A stretch of 64,000 nucleotides of DNA from Blattamonas nauphoetae. Its lineage: Eukaryota; Preaxostyla; Oxymonadida. The notes beneath the pieces are model-generated. The model had not been told where the DNA came from and did not search any database. It worked only from the letters and a program-made list of their open reading frames with translations. Below are positions 39,089 through 49,320 of this stretch, piece by piece. Positions within the stretch are counted from its first letter, which is position 1, and each line of letters begins with the position of its first letter. The stretch covers positions 1 to 64,000 of the forward strand of contig JARBJD010000384.1 in the NCBI GenBank assembly GCA_033064195.1. The letters are read 5' to 3'. Position numbers and translations under genes: made by a program.

Positions 39089-40167
39089 AACTGGACTCTC
39101 GAACAATGATCTGGATCCTTGTGGGAATGAGCGAGTCAACTCGCAGACAGTATGCAAAGTCGATCCGTCGATGGATCGAGGAGGCGGATCACGATGGAAG
39201 AGATTGGAGGGATACTAATCCTTCCGAGGTAGCCAATTTCCTGTCGAGGACGATGCCGCCTGGCGGATTAAAGCGCCCCCCATTCTCTGAGCGGAGCGCC
39301 GTCTCATTTCTTTCCCAGCTCCTGGGACTTGGACAGGTAGGCGCATCAGCTCTGGTGAGCGCAACTATGAAGGGAATGAGAAAAGTTAATCCTCAAACGG
39401 CAAAATATGCGGAGACATGGGACGCGGACCTGATGGAAGCAGAGTTGAGGAAGATGTGGGAAAGGAAACAGGAGTTGGATGAAGAGGAAATTAGATCTGC
39501 GATCGCGATAACTCTCACACTGAATCACTCTCTACGATTCACAGAGATAGCTCGAATTTGTCGTGAGTCTGTTTCCTTCCAAAATGGAACGACAGTACTA
39601 ACCACAACTCTCAAATCAGGTGTCGAACCGGAAACCATCACACTCGATGAACGACACCTCCCACTAGAATTGAAAACGGAGAGTTGGATCAAGCAACTCG
39701 ATTGTCTGAAGCAGGGACTTCAATGGACAGGGCAGCTGTTGGGATCAGAGACCAACCAGCGGAAGCCAGGAGATATTGCCAAGTTGGTCGGCAAAGTTAT
39801 GCAGAGGGCCGGCGTGGATACGAACAAATTTAAACCGTATTCACTCAAACACTCAGGACTTTCGAAGAAAGTTGAACGTGGAGAGAAACTGAATGACATT
39901 GCTAGAGGTGCCAGGTTGAGCGTAAAGTCAGGAATTCTTGAGAAACACTACCTTAAGCCAAGGACGACTCCCAACGCACTCAATATTTCTTCATCTCGGA
40001 GAGACAAGGCCATAAATCGAAGATCACTGAAGAGTGATCACGATTATGGCTTGGAAAGAAGAGATGAAGAAATATTAGACCCACCACCCACCTCTAGCGC
40101 AAGAAACAACAAAAAACGAAACAAGGGAAAACGGACTTCATCTCTTCTTTCCTCTCCCAACGAGTAA
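37207..40167 (+). CDS. DIRS A tyrosine recombinase (in a long overlapping frame)
   Basis: The frame is open for 986 codons, but the 5' two-thirds overlaps the RT frame and its composition there looks like a by-product. The recognisable tyrosine recombinase occupies about 39,000-40,167: a core-binding part (SESTRRQYAKSIRRWIEEA, AVSFLSQLLG), the first catalytic arginine region (SLRFTEIARI), the histidine box (PYSLKHSGLSK) and the nucleophile region (KSGILEKHYLKP). It would integrate the circular DNA form, which explains the missing target duplication. Its C-terminal codons lie inside the internal complementary region. Confidence 0.8.
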   Translation: MEGVEQIWLGGDGASRRRARMDGVWTADKRGYSIRDKIGERGDGRITRGPEGGATGGSDKGSVARKCPDVESHLRSQEEGWDMEANSGLSTAEQQNSSRTFQNGRSFDGSRTNDRGRLVDLRRLDPRVPSRPSQRGPNSLFRVQRRRQILCSDNPLFRPDICSKNLHKANQTSHCLLSTSFPSNGLLGRLSGFRINTARDRGQHTKTYHRTRKTGFYHQPEEVSGDPITQNSISGIHVGHREDDCGSGGKEEKESEGPDQTQNQAAGGRTVIKGKVRRITHRESPSDVFCKHSRILQQSTPCRMERGDRLPRRVRRNVTDVGKRDAGDAVVVGPTQETDSTVHQELQTISDDDNRCQRMGHRCGLEAGGRRGLVAGKTDRRRSSHKQPSRNTGGFKGILRGNEKRDHKSRGGCISYVGQHIGCIEHKQEEFVLDTAGCIQDSIQGGRSCGMSALGRAHRRGGKLDGGQIVADARRIRLPTGSTSASVFDKRMGRLTVNRRLRNGSQHTNTQVLEPHEGDGLGGYKRPITGLVKGRMHLCIPTNPSNSKNDRQDQDGTTDDHCDRSRLDNAPQPERSNLNGHEDTMAWQNSRDNNRGSRTESIGQQQTARIPSRILRGEIWEGLAEELKLDSRTMIWILVGMSESTRRQYAKSIRRWIEEADHDGRDWRDTNPSEVANFLSRTMPPGGLKRPPFSERSAVSFLSQLLGLGQVGASALVSATMKGMRKVNPQTAKYAETWDADLMEAELRKMWERKQELDEEEIRSAIAITLTLNHSLRFTEIARICRESVSFQNGTTVLTTTLKSGVEPETITLDERHLPLELKTESWIKQLDCLKQGLQWTGQLLGSETNQRKPGDIAKLVGKVMQRAGVDTNKFKPYSLKHSGLSKKVERGEKLNDIARGARLSVKSGILEKHYLKPRTTPNALNISSSRRDKAINRRSLKSDHDYGLERRDEEILDPPPTSSARNNKKRNKGKRTSSLLSSPNE
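39982..40077. repeat. DIRS A internal complementary region
   Basis: AATATTTCTTCATCTCGGAG through AAGAGATGAAGAAATATT is complementary to the left tip (35783-35839) and the right tip (40266-40302), the family's template for completing the ends. Confidence 0.85.
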
Positions 40168-40280
40168 CAAAAGGGAAGGATCACAACAGGTTCAATGAGA
40201 CGAGTTATAAAGGACGATCAAAGTTATTACTTGATTTTACACACATTTCACTGGACGAATACTCAATATTTCTTCATCTC
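40163..40280 (-). repeat. DIRS A right inverted terminal repeat
   Basis: Inverse of 35825-35945; extends to the tip at 40302. Confidence 0.8.
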
Positions 40281-40342
40281 TTCTTTCCAAGCCATAATCG
40301 TGATCACTCTGCAGTGATCGGCGAGATATGGCTTCCTCCATT

Positions 40343-40462
40343 CGAGATGAAGATAGACTGAGTAATATTCCCGTGAATTGTGAGTAAAATACGCAATAAT
40401 GAATGGTTATCTCTAAATTAATCCCTCATTTCTCCTCCTGAAGTGATCTAACCCTTGTTACT
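40343..40462 (+). repeat. DIRS B left inverted terminal repeat
   Basis: GAGATGAAGATAGACTGAGT to CTAACCCTTGTTACTC, inverse of 45373-45493. Confidence 0.75.
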
Positions 40463-40494
40463 CTTTGAATTGTGAACAAATCGCAAATTAAGAA

Positions 40495-41692
40495 ATGTCT
40501 GAGCAACAGACTCCTGAGCAACGGACCACGGGGCAAACCGTGGAACAACAACCACAACCCAACCCTGCGGAACCCTTTTTTCGGAACTTGTACAATCTCA
40601 GAACTGAGTTCGCTCTTGCGCTTAAGGCTGTGCTAGAAAACGACGAATCACGGTTGCAGGTCTATGAGACCTTCCGCGTGCCTCCAGGTGCAGATAGAAT
40701 TCTTGGGCCACTTTTCCATATCGCAAGATTGGCCTCGACGAACATTGATGCGTTAACGGGACAGAACTCGAGGGAATGGCTGCAACTCGCGCCGACTGAG
40801 GGAGGTATGGCCGCAAGCTGGCGAAATAATTTACAATCGTCAACAAACCGCAACTCAAAGGACATTCAGAAGGTCAGTGTCCCCGGATCTCTCAGGAAGG
40901 AGAAGGATGACCCCGGTCCAATTTCAACAGATGAACCACCATTCGTCATTGGTAACAACTCAAATACCACAAATGCCTCGGGGAATATTGCGCGTTCATC
41001 AAGATGATGGGGATACCGAGACGCTCTTCGAAGAGGTGGTCGACGCGGTGGATAACCTTCCGGAATTTACCTGGAATCAAGATACAAGCAATGAGATAAG
41101 AGACCGGCTCAATGCGATAGGGGATAATCTTCCAATGTACCCTGATGCTATTTCAGAAAGGATCGTGGACAAACGAGTCCTGCCACTCAACACGAGTTTG
41201 AAGAGGATGGAACTAGAAGCATTCCATCTAGCGAAGTTAGGGGCCGGCACCATGCTGGCAGAACCCGATCCGGTGGATGATAGAAGGACTTTGGGTCTAA
41301 TGACGGTGAAGGCATGCGAACTGGTAAAAAGAGCAAATCAGACCCGCATTTCTCATGTCTTAAAAATCCATGTCGATCCGATCGACAATGACAGGAGATT
41401 TGGTTCATTAACAATGCAAAGGCAAAGAATCGATGAATTGCAGGCGGCCGCAAAACGAAAACAAGAAGCGAGACGAGATGCTTTTCGATCTTCTGGACAG
41501 TTTTTTCGACAGGGCCCCGATCAGGGGCGACAATACTTTCAACAAAGAGACTTCTCAGCCAGACCGAAAAGCAGGACGTTTGTTCCCTCCCAGCAAACGG
41601 GGAGACCTCAATATCCACACAATCAATACAGAACCAGGTCAGGACAATCACAGAACACTCAACAATCGAATATCCGTCGCCAAAGATACTAG
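40495..41692 (+). pseudogene. DIRS B ORF1 region, gag-like, broken
   Basis: This region encodes a relative of the element A gag-like protein, with shared blocks: RNLYNLRTEFALALKAV near the start, GPLFHIARLASTNIDAL, MELEAFHLAKLGAGTM in the middle and RSSGQFFRQGPDQGR near the basic end. It looks broken, with about one break. Confidence 0.65.
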
Positions 41693-41724
41693 TCAACAGC
41701 GGGACAAACTGCCAGACAAACGAA

Positions 41725-43314
41725 GTGGTCGGTGGGATTGGGGAAGACTGGCCAAGTTTGGAGCAGAATGGCGTCGTTTCGGACTCCGAAGATCTTATGA
41801 AAGAGGGTGTGAGAATCGAATGGGACGACAGGGAACCGCCAACAACTATTGGGCACCCCTTCGAACTGAAGCTTTCCGAGAAGGAGAAGGACGCGCTATC
41901 TCTGACGATCCTGGAGGAACTCAAGGACGGAGTGATTCAAGAGGTGACGATGAACGAAGTCAAATGTTGGAACGCAACCTTTGTGTTAAGAAAGAAAGAC
42001 GGCTCATGGCGCCGCATCCTCGACTGTCGTCGAGTCAACCAACACGTTGCACATCATCATTTCAAAATGGAGAATCATACTGCAGTCGCGACACTCCTGA
42101 AACGCAACGATTGGATGGCCTCATTGGATCTCAAACATGCGTACTTACATGTCCCAATCCACCCCGACGACATGGCTTATCTCGGATTTACTCACGCTGG
42201 AAAGTTTTATCTTCAAAAAACCCTATGTTTTGGGCTAACCTCAGCGCCCCGCATCTTCACGAAGGTGATTCGACCCGTCATTGCCCACCTTCGTCAGTTC
42301 TTCAGAGTAATCGCCTACCTCGACGATTTGCTCGTTTTCGCAGAAACAGAATCTCAGACAAGGGAGTCAATAACACATCTCAAGGAATGCCTGGTCGGCC
42401 TCGGGTTTACTATCAACACAGCAAAGTCAAAGATGGATCCAGTACAAAACATCGAATTTCTTGGGCTGACATGGGATTCGATAAGAATGGAAGTGGGAAT
42501 CAGCGATCAGAAGAGGAAAGGACTGAGAGAGTCGGTGAGGGAGAGAATCAGGCAAACCAAGAGGGGAGGCTTATGTCGGGTGAGAACAATTGCGTCTCTG
42601 GTGGGAAGCCTGCAAGCAATAGCGTTCGTCGATCCACTGGCCATCTTCGGCTCTCGACGGTTGGTACTGTGGAAGGACAGTCTGGTGGACCGAGGAGGAT
42701 GGGCTGCGATCGGTTCACTCAACACGGAGGCGACCTCGGAGTTAAACTGGTGGATGGTAAGACTCGCACATCCGATCAGGAGAAGCGTCGAGTTGTTTCA
42801 GCCCAAAATAACCATGACCACCGATGCGAGTGAGTGGGGGGTGGGGGTCGTGTGGGAAAGGAACGATGGTCAGTCGGAAAGATGGCAAATGGAGTTTGGA
42901 TTAACGGCGAGAGACCACTCCAGCAACTGGAGAGAAGTGACAGCAGTTGTGATGGGATTCAAGGAAGGAGCGGCAAGGGGGATGATAAGGGAGGGAGAAG
43001 ACGTCCTTATTCTCTCAGACAATATGGTCACAGTAGCAAATATCAACAGACGAAGTTCCGCGGTTTCTCTTGTGGATCTGTTCAAACAACTCTTCACCGA
43101 AGCCCAGTTCAAGAGCTGTCGCCTCTGGGCCGAACATATTCCGGGAACGGAGAACGTGGTTGCGGACAGGCTGTCCAGAATAAGAGATGCCTCGGATTTC
43201 AGGCTTCGAAGGATAACATTCAACTCGATTCTCGACGAATTCGACATTGTGCCATCGGTGGATGCGTTCGCCACGAAAGAAAACGCTCAGGTGGGAAGAT
43301 ATTGGAGTCTAATA
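41725..43314 (+). pseudogene. DIRS B reverse transcriptase-RNase H region, cut by the MITE
   Basis: It contains the RT domain (ATFVLRKKDGSWRRILDCR, SLDLKHAYLHVPI, TLCFGLTSAPRIFTKVI, YLDDLLVFA) and the RNase H domain (TMTTDASEWGVGVVWER, NWREVTAVVMGF, LSDNMVTVANINR, AEHIPGTENVVADRLSR), in the same order as element A. The family's tail region (SVDAFATKENAQVGRYWS) runs into the MITE at 43315. The MITE makes this copy of the gene a fossil. Confidence 0.75.
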
Positions 43315-43908
43315 GTGGTGTCACCAAACCGTCCGGTGTCACCAATCCGGCCTTTATTCCGTGAGGGACTATTTTGGTCAAACTAAGACAAAATTAAAAT
43401 TTTAGAATTATCCTCCCACCCGATCCCGAGAAAACCTCAAAATACGTTTAACGTTACGTATGCACACATTCTTTTCAACTTTTTGCCCTCATTTCTCCAC
43501 AACCAGCCATCCGTTTTAAATCAAATAAAAGGCATTATAGTCGGATAGATCTCGACAAAAGATGAACAAAAAATAAAAGGATTTTTTTCCTAAGAATTTT
43601 TTATGGAGAAAAATATGGGTTTTTTCCGATCTTCCCAAATACCCAGAATTTTTTCTCCAAATTTTTTCCAAAATGTTCGTTTCACCAAAAAAACGTTTCT
43701 GTGAAAAATTTCATCGAAATCGATTCACTGGTTGTTGAGATATTGCCAAAACGATTTTTTTCATCGGGCAAAAGGGGGTATTTTGAGGTTTTCTCGGGAT
43801 CGCGTGGGAGTATAATTCTTAAATTTCAGATTTTTCTTAGTTTGACCGATATTGATTTTTCCAGAAAAAAAGCCGGATTGGTGACATGGGACATATTGGT
43901 GACACAAC
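43315..43908. mobile_element. TA-flanked MITE inside DIRS B
   Basis: 594 bp. The left end is GTGGTGTCACCAAACCGTCC; the reverse complement of the right end is GTTGTGTCACCAATATGTCC. Target duplication TA at 43313-43314 and 43909-43910. Each terminus carries a second internal GGTGTCACCAATCCGG-like word about 20 bp in, a direct subrepeat. It is the same family as 8829-9419 and 19839-20395. Confidence 0.85.
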
Positions 43909-43914
43909 TATAAT

Positions 43915-45390
43915 ATGGGAGAAGGAAGCCTGCGGGACAAACGGCCTCATCCAGAACTGGGAAGTCGAAGAATGCGTGTACGCTTTTCCCCCAATCTCAC
44001 TGGCACCGAGGGTGATCCAGAAGTTGAGGGGAGGGAGAATAACAGCAATCGTAATAGTTCCCGACTGGTCGACACTGATCGGGATCGAGGAACTTTGGGA
44101 GATGTCGTCGAGGACGATCCTCCTCGGCCAAACATCGGAAGTCACAGTGGAAGGAGCGATGATGAGGGAGGGGAAGAGCAGCCGCCCACCAGGCCTGCTG
44201 AGGGCATTCTTAGTGGTGAGATCTGGCAAGGGATTGCAGATGAACTAGGGATTGGGGACAAAACGATGATTTGGATGTTGGCAGGGTACAGCGAGTCCAC
44301 AAGAAGACAATATGCAGGAGCGATTCGGAAGTGGATTGAGTACACGATCGAGAGAGGGGGAAACTGGAAGGATCTCAACCAGGTTCACGTTGCAGCTTTT
44401 CTCTCCGATTGGTTTGATCGAACACACTCGGCCGCTTCAACAGGGGGGGCGAGAAGTGCACTCTCGTGTCTGTCTCAGATTTTAGGTCAAGAACAAGTTG
44501 GCGAGACGATGCTTGTAAAACAAATGATGAAAGGGATGCGGAAAGTCTGCCCAACAAAGAGCAGAGACAATGATATCTTCGATTCAGAGAGAGTAGAAAC
44601 AGTTTTGAGGGATCGATGGGAGAGGAGAGAAGACCTTGATGAAACGGATGTGATTCAGACGATCACCACCATCCTCGTTTTACATCATGCTGTGCGTTTC
44701 GCGGAGATGGTTCAGATCAGGAGGGAGGAAATGAGGATTGATTCGGATTTGGAGAGAGTTTCAGTGAAGATGAGGCTAAAGACGGAGGAAGAAGAGAGAG
44801 AACACATACTGGAGGAGAACAGGCTCGAGAGAGGACAAAGACTCATTGACTGGCTGGGGTGCCTTGACCGTTTAAGGGGCAGAGGATGGACAGGTCAACT
44901 TTTGGGAGGAGACTCGATGAGAAATGAGAAGGAAGTCAGAGATCTCGCAGGGGAGCTTATGAAGGAGGCCGGGGTTGAGACGAATAAGTTTACACCATAT
45001 TCTCTCAAACATGCGGGTCTCACTAAGCGGAGACAGAAAGGATGGACAGAGGAAGAGCTAGCATCTGGGGCGAGACTGTCAGTCAAGTCGAAAGTGATGA
45101 AGAGACACTATCTGAAACCGCTGGAATCTCCCAACACACTCAGTCTATCTTCATCTCGAATGGAGGAAGCCATATCTCGCCGATCACTGCAGAGTGATCT
45201 CGAGTATGGTTCCGAAAGAAGAGATGAAGATAGATACAACCCGCCCCCCACCCCAATACCCAAGAGACTCAAGAAGAAGAAAGGAGGCAAAAAGAAAAAA
45301 CAAGGACTTAACAGACAAAATGATGACAAAGGAGGAGGGACACAAACATCTCTTCTTTCGGAAAACTCCCAACAGAGTAACAAGGGTTAG
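43915..45390 (+). CDS. DIRS B tyrosine recombinase frame
   Basis: An open frame beginning just right of the MITE, so its native 5' end is uncertain. The recombinase part (about 44,200-45,390) is complete to the eye: SESTRRQYAGAIRKWIEYTI, LSCLSQILGQEQVG, HHAVRFAEMVQIRREE at the arginine region, PYSLKHAGLTKRRQ at the histidine box and KSKVMKRHYLKPLESP at the nucleophile region. The C-terminus is encoded within the internal complementary region and ends in a Lys-rich tail (KRLKKKKGGKKKKQGLN). As part of a MITE-interrupted element it is treated as fossil. Confidence 0.7.
   Translation: MGEGSLRDKRPHPELGSRRMRVRFSPNLTGTEGDPEVEGRENNSNRNSSRLVDTDRDRGTLGDVVEDDPPRPNIGSHSGRSDDEGGEEQPPTRPAEGILSGEIWQGIADELGIGDKTMIWMLAGYSESTRRQYAGAIRKWIEYTIERGGNWKDLNQVHVAAFLSDWFDRTHSAASTGGARSALSCLSQILGQEQVGETMLVKQMMKGMRKVCPTKSRDNDIFDSERVETVLRDRWERREDLDETDVIQTITTILVLHHAVRFAEMVQIRREEMRIDSDLERVSVKMRLKTEEEEREHILEENRLERGQRLIDWLGCLDRLRGRGWTGQLLGGDSMRNEKEVRDLAGELMKEAGVETNKFTPYSLKHAGLTKRRQKGWTEEELASGARLSVKSKVMKRHYLKPLESPNTLSLSSSRMEEAISRRSLQSDLEYGSERRDEDRYNPPPTPIPKRLKKKKGGKKKKQGLNRQNDDKGGGTQTSLLSENSQQSNKG
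45147..45232. repeat. DIRS B internal complementary region
   Basis: TATCTTCATCTCGAATGGAG through GAAGAGATGAAGATA is the complement of the joined right and left tips, meeting at CTCGAG/ATCACTCT. Confidence 0.8.
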
Positions 45391-45493
45391 ATCACTTCAG
45401 GAGGAGAAATGAGGGATTAATTTAGAGATAACCATTCATTATTGCGTATTTTACTCACAATTCACGGGAATATTACTCAGTCTATCTTCATCT
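45373..45493 (-). repeat. DIRS B right inverted terminal repeat
   Basis: Inverse of 40343-40462. Confidence 0.75.
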
Positions 45494-45655
45494 CTTCTTT
45501 CGGAACCATACTCGAGAACATTTCACCATAATGATTGAAGAGAAACACCATATTGTCAAAAAACCAGTTAAAATTCAAACAAACAAATGTATGCCAGAAC
45601 CGGAAAGCAAGAAGTGTGCCCCTCCCAAACGAGGGAGCCCACACCCAAAAAACAA

Positions 45656-48015
45656 TCAGGGACGTGTTGGCGCTTCTCTTTCCATTCGGACATTGCTTGG
45701 TGCGGTATCTGTGAAAAGTTGGAAAGCTTTGGTGGCATCAGGTGTCACCAGTGGTCTAAACTGCTCCAGAACCGTGCTGAGGTAAACTGGAGCGTCGGCC
45801 ATGAGAGTGTCGGCCTTGTCTTCAGCACGAATGGCCTTCCCATAGAAGTAGCAGAGGGTCTCATCGAGCGTTGGCATCCTCCACAGACGCCCCACAAGCT
45901 CCATCGTGAACTTGTGCACACTCATCATGCGCTGGCCCTGCTGGCAGCCAGGCACGGCCTTAAAGAACCGGTCCTTCCACGTCTCTCCGTTGCTGAACTG
46001 GCAGTACGGGCGGAAGGTGGCTGGGCAGATGGCGACATCGGTAAGAAACTCAAGACGGCCATCGTAGTGACCCCACTGGCGCTTTGGAGGAGGAAGGGCA
46101 GGGGCAGCCCAGTCGAGAGGGATCTGAACGTCGACGGCACTTTTGGATGGATCGACCATTCTGATCATCCAGAACAGCTCGGGGACAGACAGGGTGTGGC
46201 AGACACGAGGGAGCATTTGGATCACTGTCTTCTGCTGTTCTTCACTGGCTGATCCGTCGAGGGGAACGAAGGGGAGTTGGAAGATGGTGTCGCTCTTCAG
46301 TTCATTGTCGATCTTCGTTCCATCGATTGAAACTCCGTTCTGGATCAGCATCTGGCCGAGCATGGGAAGGAAGCCCGCTGGTGTCTTCTTGCACATCGAG
46401 AGGAGTTGGAGGAGAGCTGCTGTGCGGGTGATGAGAGTCTGAATGGATTCTGGGATTGTGATTCCCGCAATCTCTGCCATTTGGATGAGTTCAGGCGCGT
46501 GGATGATGTGCATTCGGAGAGGATCAGCACTGGCCTCGGGAGCAGGAGTGAAGAGGGCAGAGCAGAGAGTGAAGAAGATGGCGCAGTCGAAGCGGAGTGG
46601 AGTGAGATTACAACAAACTCGTCAATTATATGCCACGTGGTGTCTTTGAGGATGTTCTGGATTGAGTATCCATAGGTGAGAGTTGATCGAGCTGCGATTT
46701 TCGATCCTTTCTTGATGAGTGATCCGGCAGCAATTTCTTTATCTTCATTGATCGTCTCCATTTTGGGAGGTGTGTGAACAGTTGCATTCAGATCCCTGAA
46801 ATACAATACTGAACCACTGTTGAAAAAGGATTTTGGCTCGACAATCTGATCATATTCTGTGATTGTTAGTTGGTTAATGCCTATTTTTGATGGTGTTTGC
46901 TTGTTGATTCGACGTTGAGTTGAGCCGTCAATGTAGATTGTGTCTGGATTGATAAGGTTCCGAAAAAGATATGAATCTTTGGTCAGAATAGAATCTTTCA
47001 ACAAAATCTTTCGTTCTTGGAGATGGTACTTTCCAGTTTGTCTTTCAGGTGGTTTAATGATATGTAGTACCGAGCCTTCCTCAATTTCTGATTCTGCTGC
47101 GAGTTTGCATGGTTTTGTGATGTGTATATCCTTCGGGAGTTCTATTTCTTGTTTTTGTTCTGGGGGTTTGAGACCTATCAAAAGACGGATGAAATAGGGG
47201 AAGTACTCCACGCTTGGCACAGAGATTTGCCCCAGTAAAGATGCTTGGGAAGTTTTCTCCTTTGAACGCTCATTTTGATATGTTGACGGGATGTACAGTG
47301 TGTCTTTCTTTTTGGTCTTGCCGGTCTTCTCTTCAGGAGTTTCGGGCACTTTATCTGGTTCGAAGTAACTGACATCATAAATGTTGAGAAACGAGGGTGT
47401 CTCAAAGTCAACTGGTCCGTATTCACTTTCTGTTTTGATGTTTACCATTCCTATAAGCTTCTCATCCTGCTTTGAAAACACAAATGTTCCTTCTCCTTCT
47501 TTCTTTGTCGTGATAGCCTGAAATGACAGATGGATCAATGAAAAGTGGCAGACTTTCACGCCAATACACATCAACAACGTGATAAACGGATATCTGCTTG
47601 CAGACTTCCCCATTCCAGGTGTTCCCGTCACAACATTGAGAAAGCCAGGGAAAGGGTCACTAAAGCTTGAACGGTTGTATAACCGCCTGCCTGTCTCATA
47701 AATCTGCGCGTTGGCAATGATGTGACCAAAGAGAGAGTATGTTGACGAGCGGAAGATGTATGATTTAAGTGGTGAATGTTCATTCCTTTCACCTGCACTT
47801 GTCGAAAATGACTGATAGCAGAAGCGTGAAAGATCTGAAAGTTGTGCATTGTCAAGTTCAGATTCGAAATCAAGAAAGTCATCCCGCTGAAGAATCCCAA
47901 CACATGAATCAATGATGATTTGAAGTTTTCTAAAGATGGACATATCGCTCGGGACGAGCGCCGAAGGGACCTGGTCGTTCTGCAATTGTAGATGTCTGCT
48001 GGATGTGCTTCCCAT
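45656..48015 (-). CDS. RHS/CRN-like P-loop NTPase, copy 1, with GC-rich C-terminal module
   Basis: Exons 47554-48015, 46619-47517 and 45656-46529 give about 744 residues. The start MGSTSSRH is shared by all three copies and fits an N-myristoylation signal. Walker A TGTPGMGKS is near residue 143. A 36-bp intron (GTCTGC ... TTTCAG) follows, and the Walker B-like TTWHIIDD ends exon 2. The family resemblance is to the P-loop NTPases of CRN/RHS-type eukaryotic effectors. After the phase-2 intron (46530-46618, 89 bp) the protein switches to an unrelated module of about 290 residues (ADPLRMHIIHAPEL, CPATFRPYCQ, MPTLDETLCYFYG) that is visibly GC-richer. Function of the module unknown. Confidence 0.6.
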
Positions 48016-48109
48016 TTGGAGAGCAGAACGTAAAAGGAGAACTTGACAGAATGAGGCAAAAATGTATTTTTTTCATTGATCAAACGATTGGCAATCTCAC
48101 CAATGGCTA

Positions 48110-49320
48110 TGAAATCGGAATGACTTAGTTTCACGTCATTTGACTTAGATTTCACTTTTTTCCCATGACCTAAGACTAAGTCGTTTGTTCTCAAAAGTAA
48201 GTCATTTCGCTTTTTTGACCATGTTGTGGGATGGACAAAACAAGAACAATCGAATGCTCATCGGACGATTCTTGACTCGAACAAACATTCCTTTCTCTTC
48301 GATGTGAATGAAATATCTGAAGGCTTACCGCCTCTCCGGTCCAAGAGAGGAGCTTTTCGCGAACACAAACTTGCTAGTGTGGGTCAGATCTTTATGAAAA
48401 TTGAAGAAATCACTCTTGTGAAGTCCAATCACGGGGTCATCCCCTGTAAATATGTTTTTGATGAAACAGGAGAACAAACCTGAACGCATTCCAATTTCAA
48501 TGAACAATCAAGAAACACTTCCCCTTTGTGTTCAACACATCCACCATGATCTATTCAATTAATTCAGCCTGTTTCTGCTTCCAACTTCAGAATTTCTTCG
48601 CATTATCTGGTTTAGTTGTCACAACCGCTCTATCCAACCTTCACAATGGTTGATCGAGAGATGACCTTCGATGTTTGCTTATTTTTAGAGTTGAATGTAA
48701 TTGCCATTGCATATCATTATTCAGTCTTCTGACTCGATGAGATGATATTTCCAGATGGATGAGCAACAAAGGGATCAGTCTCACTCCAAATCCAGCTCAG
48801 ACTCGAAGACTACTCCACCGACTTGCTTTTCAGCCGCTCACAACGCTGTCTGTATCATTTTCCTTCTTCAATTCGTGTTAATGTCTTCCTATTTTCTTCT
48901 TTTCGATGAATAGGAATGCATCTGTCAGCCAACGATTGAGTTCAGCCCTCGCTATTTCTCTTCCTCTGAACTTGCTTCCAACTAGACTCCTCCATTTCAT
49001 CGCTGGATCACTTTCGTCGTTTTCGAGAGTATCGTATTCTGTTGGTTTTGTGATGGATTCATCTCGTCTGCCTCAAACATGCTGATCGACAATCACTGGA
49101 TTCTTTTCGACCCAAATGTGGAATTTACAGGGATTAACATCCCCGAGGAACACCATACTGTGTGGGAAATTTACGTTTTCTTCGCGATCATCTCATCTCA
49201 TTTCATCGAAAACAGAACAGAATTTCGCTCAGAATGGTCATTTCGAAACCAGTGAGATGTAAGTCATTTTTGGCCTGAACTTAGATTGAAGTCATTTTTT
49301 CGTGACTTAAGTCAAATCAA
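48110..49320. other. non-coding stretch with possible worn terminal inverted repeats
   Basis: Near 48,120-48,190 the plus strand has ATGACTTAGTTTCACGTCAT and CTAAGACTAAGTCG; near 49,255-49,315 the complement of similar words recurs (GTAAGTCATTTTTGGCC, GACTTAAGTCAAATC). This could be a 1.2-kb decayed DNA element. A short plus-strand frame (48226-48483, 85 residues) and short exon-like stretches around 48,750-49,070 are not supported as genes. Confidence 0.3.

Larger units (their letters stand above)
35783..40302 (+). mobile_element. DIRS-type tyrosine-recombinase retrotransposon A
   Basis: Textbook DIRS structure. Inverted terminal repeats of about 120 bp lie at 35825-35945 and 40163-40280. 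An internal complementary region at 39982-40077 equals the reverse complement of the right tip plus left tip joined, the circle junction. There are overlapping gag-like, RT-RNase H and tyrosine recombinase frames and no target duplication. It looks whole, with all three frames open, so it is probably young. It begins with ATCACTCT, as does the following element B, which is joined to it head-to-tail. The empty site is preserved at 59680/59681 in the other duplication arm. Confidence 0.9.
40303..45516 (+). mobile_element. DIRS-type element B, head-to-tail with A, interrupted by a MITE
   Basis: It begins ATCACTCTGCAGTGATCGGC directly after the tip of element A and ends CATACTCGAG at 45516. Inverted terminal repeats are about 40343-40462 and 45373-45493; the internal complementary region is about 45147-45232. 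The frames are related to those of A but clearly diverged, so it is a separate subfamily member and not a simple tandem duplicate. A 594-bp MITE sits at 43315-43908. It looks broken, with about two breaks including the MITE, and is therefore a fossil. Confidence 0.85.
33319..48044 (+). repeat. left arm of a large inverted duplication (contains the DIRS insertion)
   Basis: Apart from the 9,734-bp insertion 35783-45516, this arm is the near-identical reverse complement of 57154-62144 (about 5.0 kb each). Homology begins at TCCCAATGCCAACTGG (33319) and ends at AAGTTCTCC read on the minus strand (48044). The arm contains the LMBR1-like gene, a small unknown gene and NTPase copy 1. Confidence 0.9.

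Noticed and set aside
41433-42833. A 466-codon frame overlapping the DIRS B reverse transcriptase
   Set aside because: Same kind of by-product as in element A; no domain of its own.
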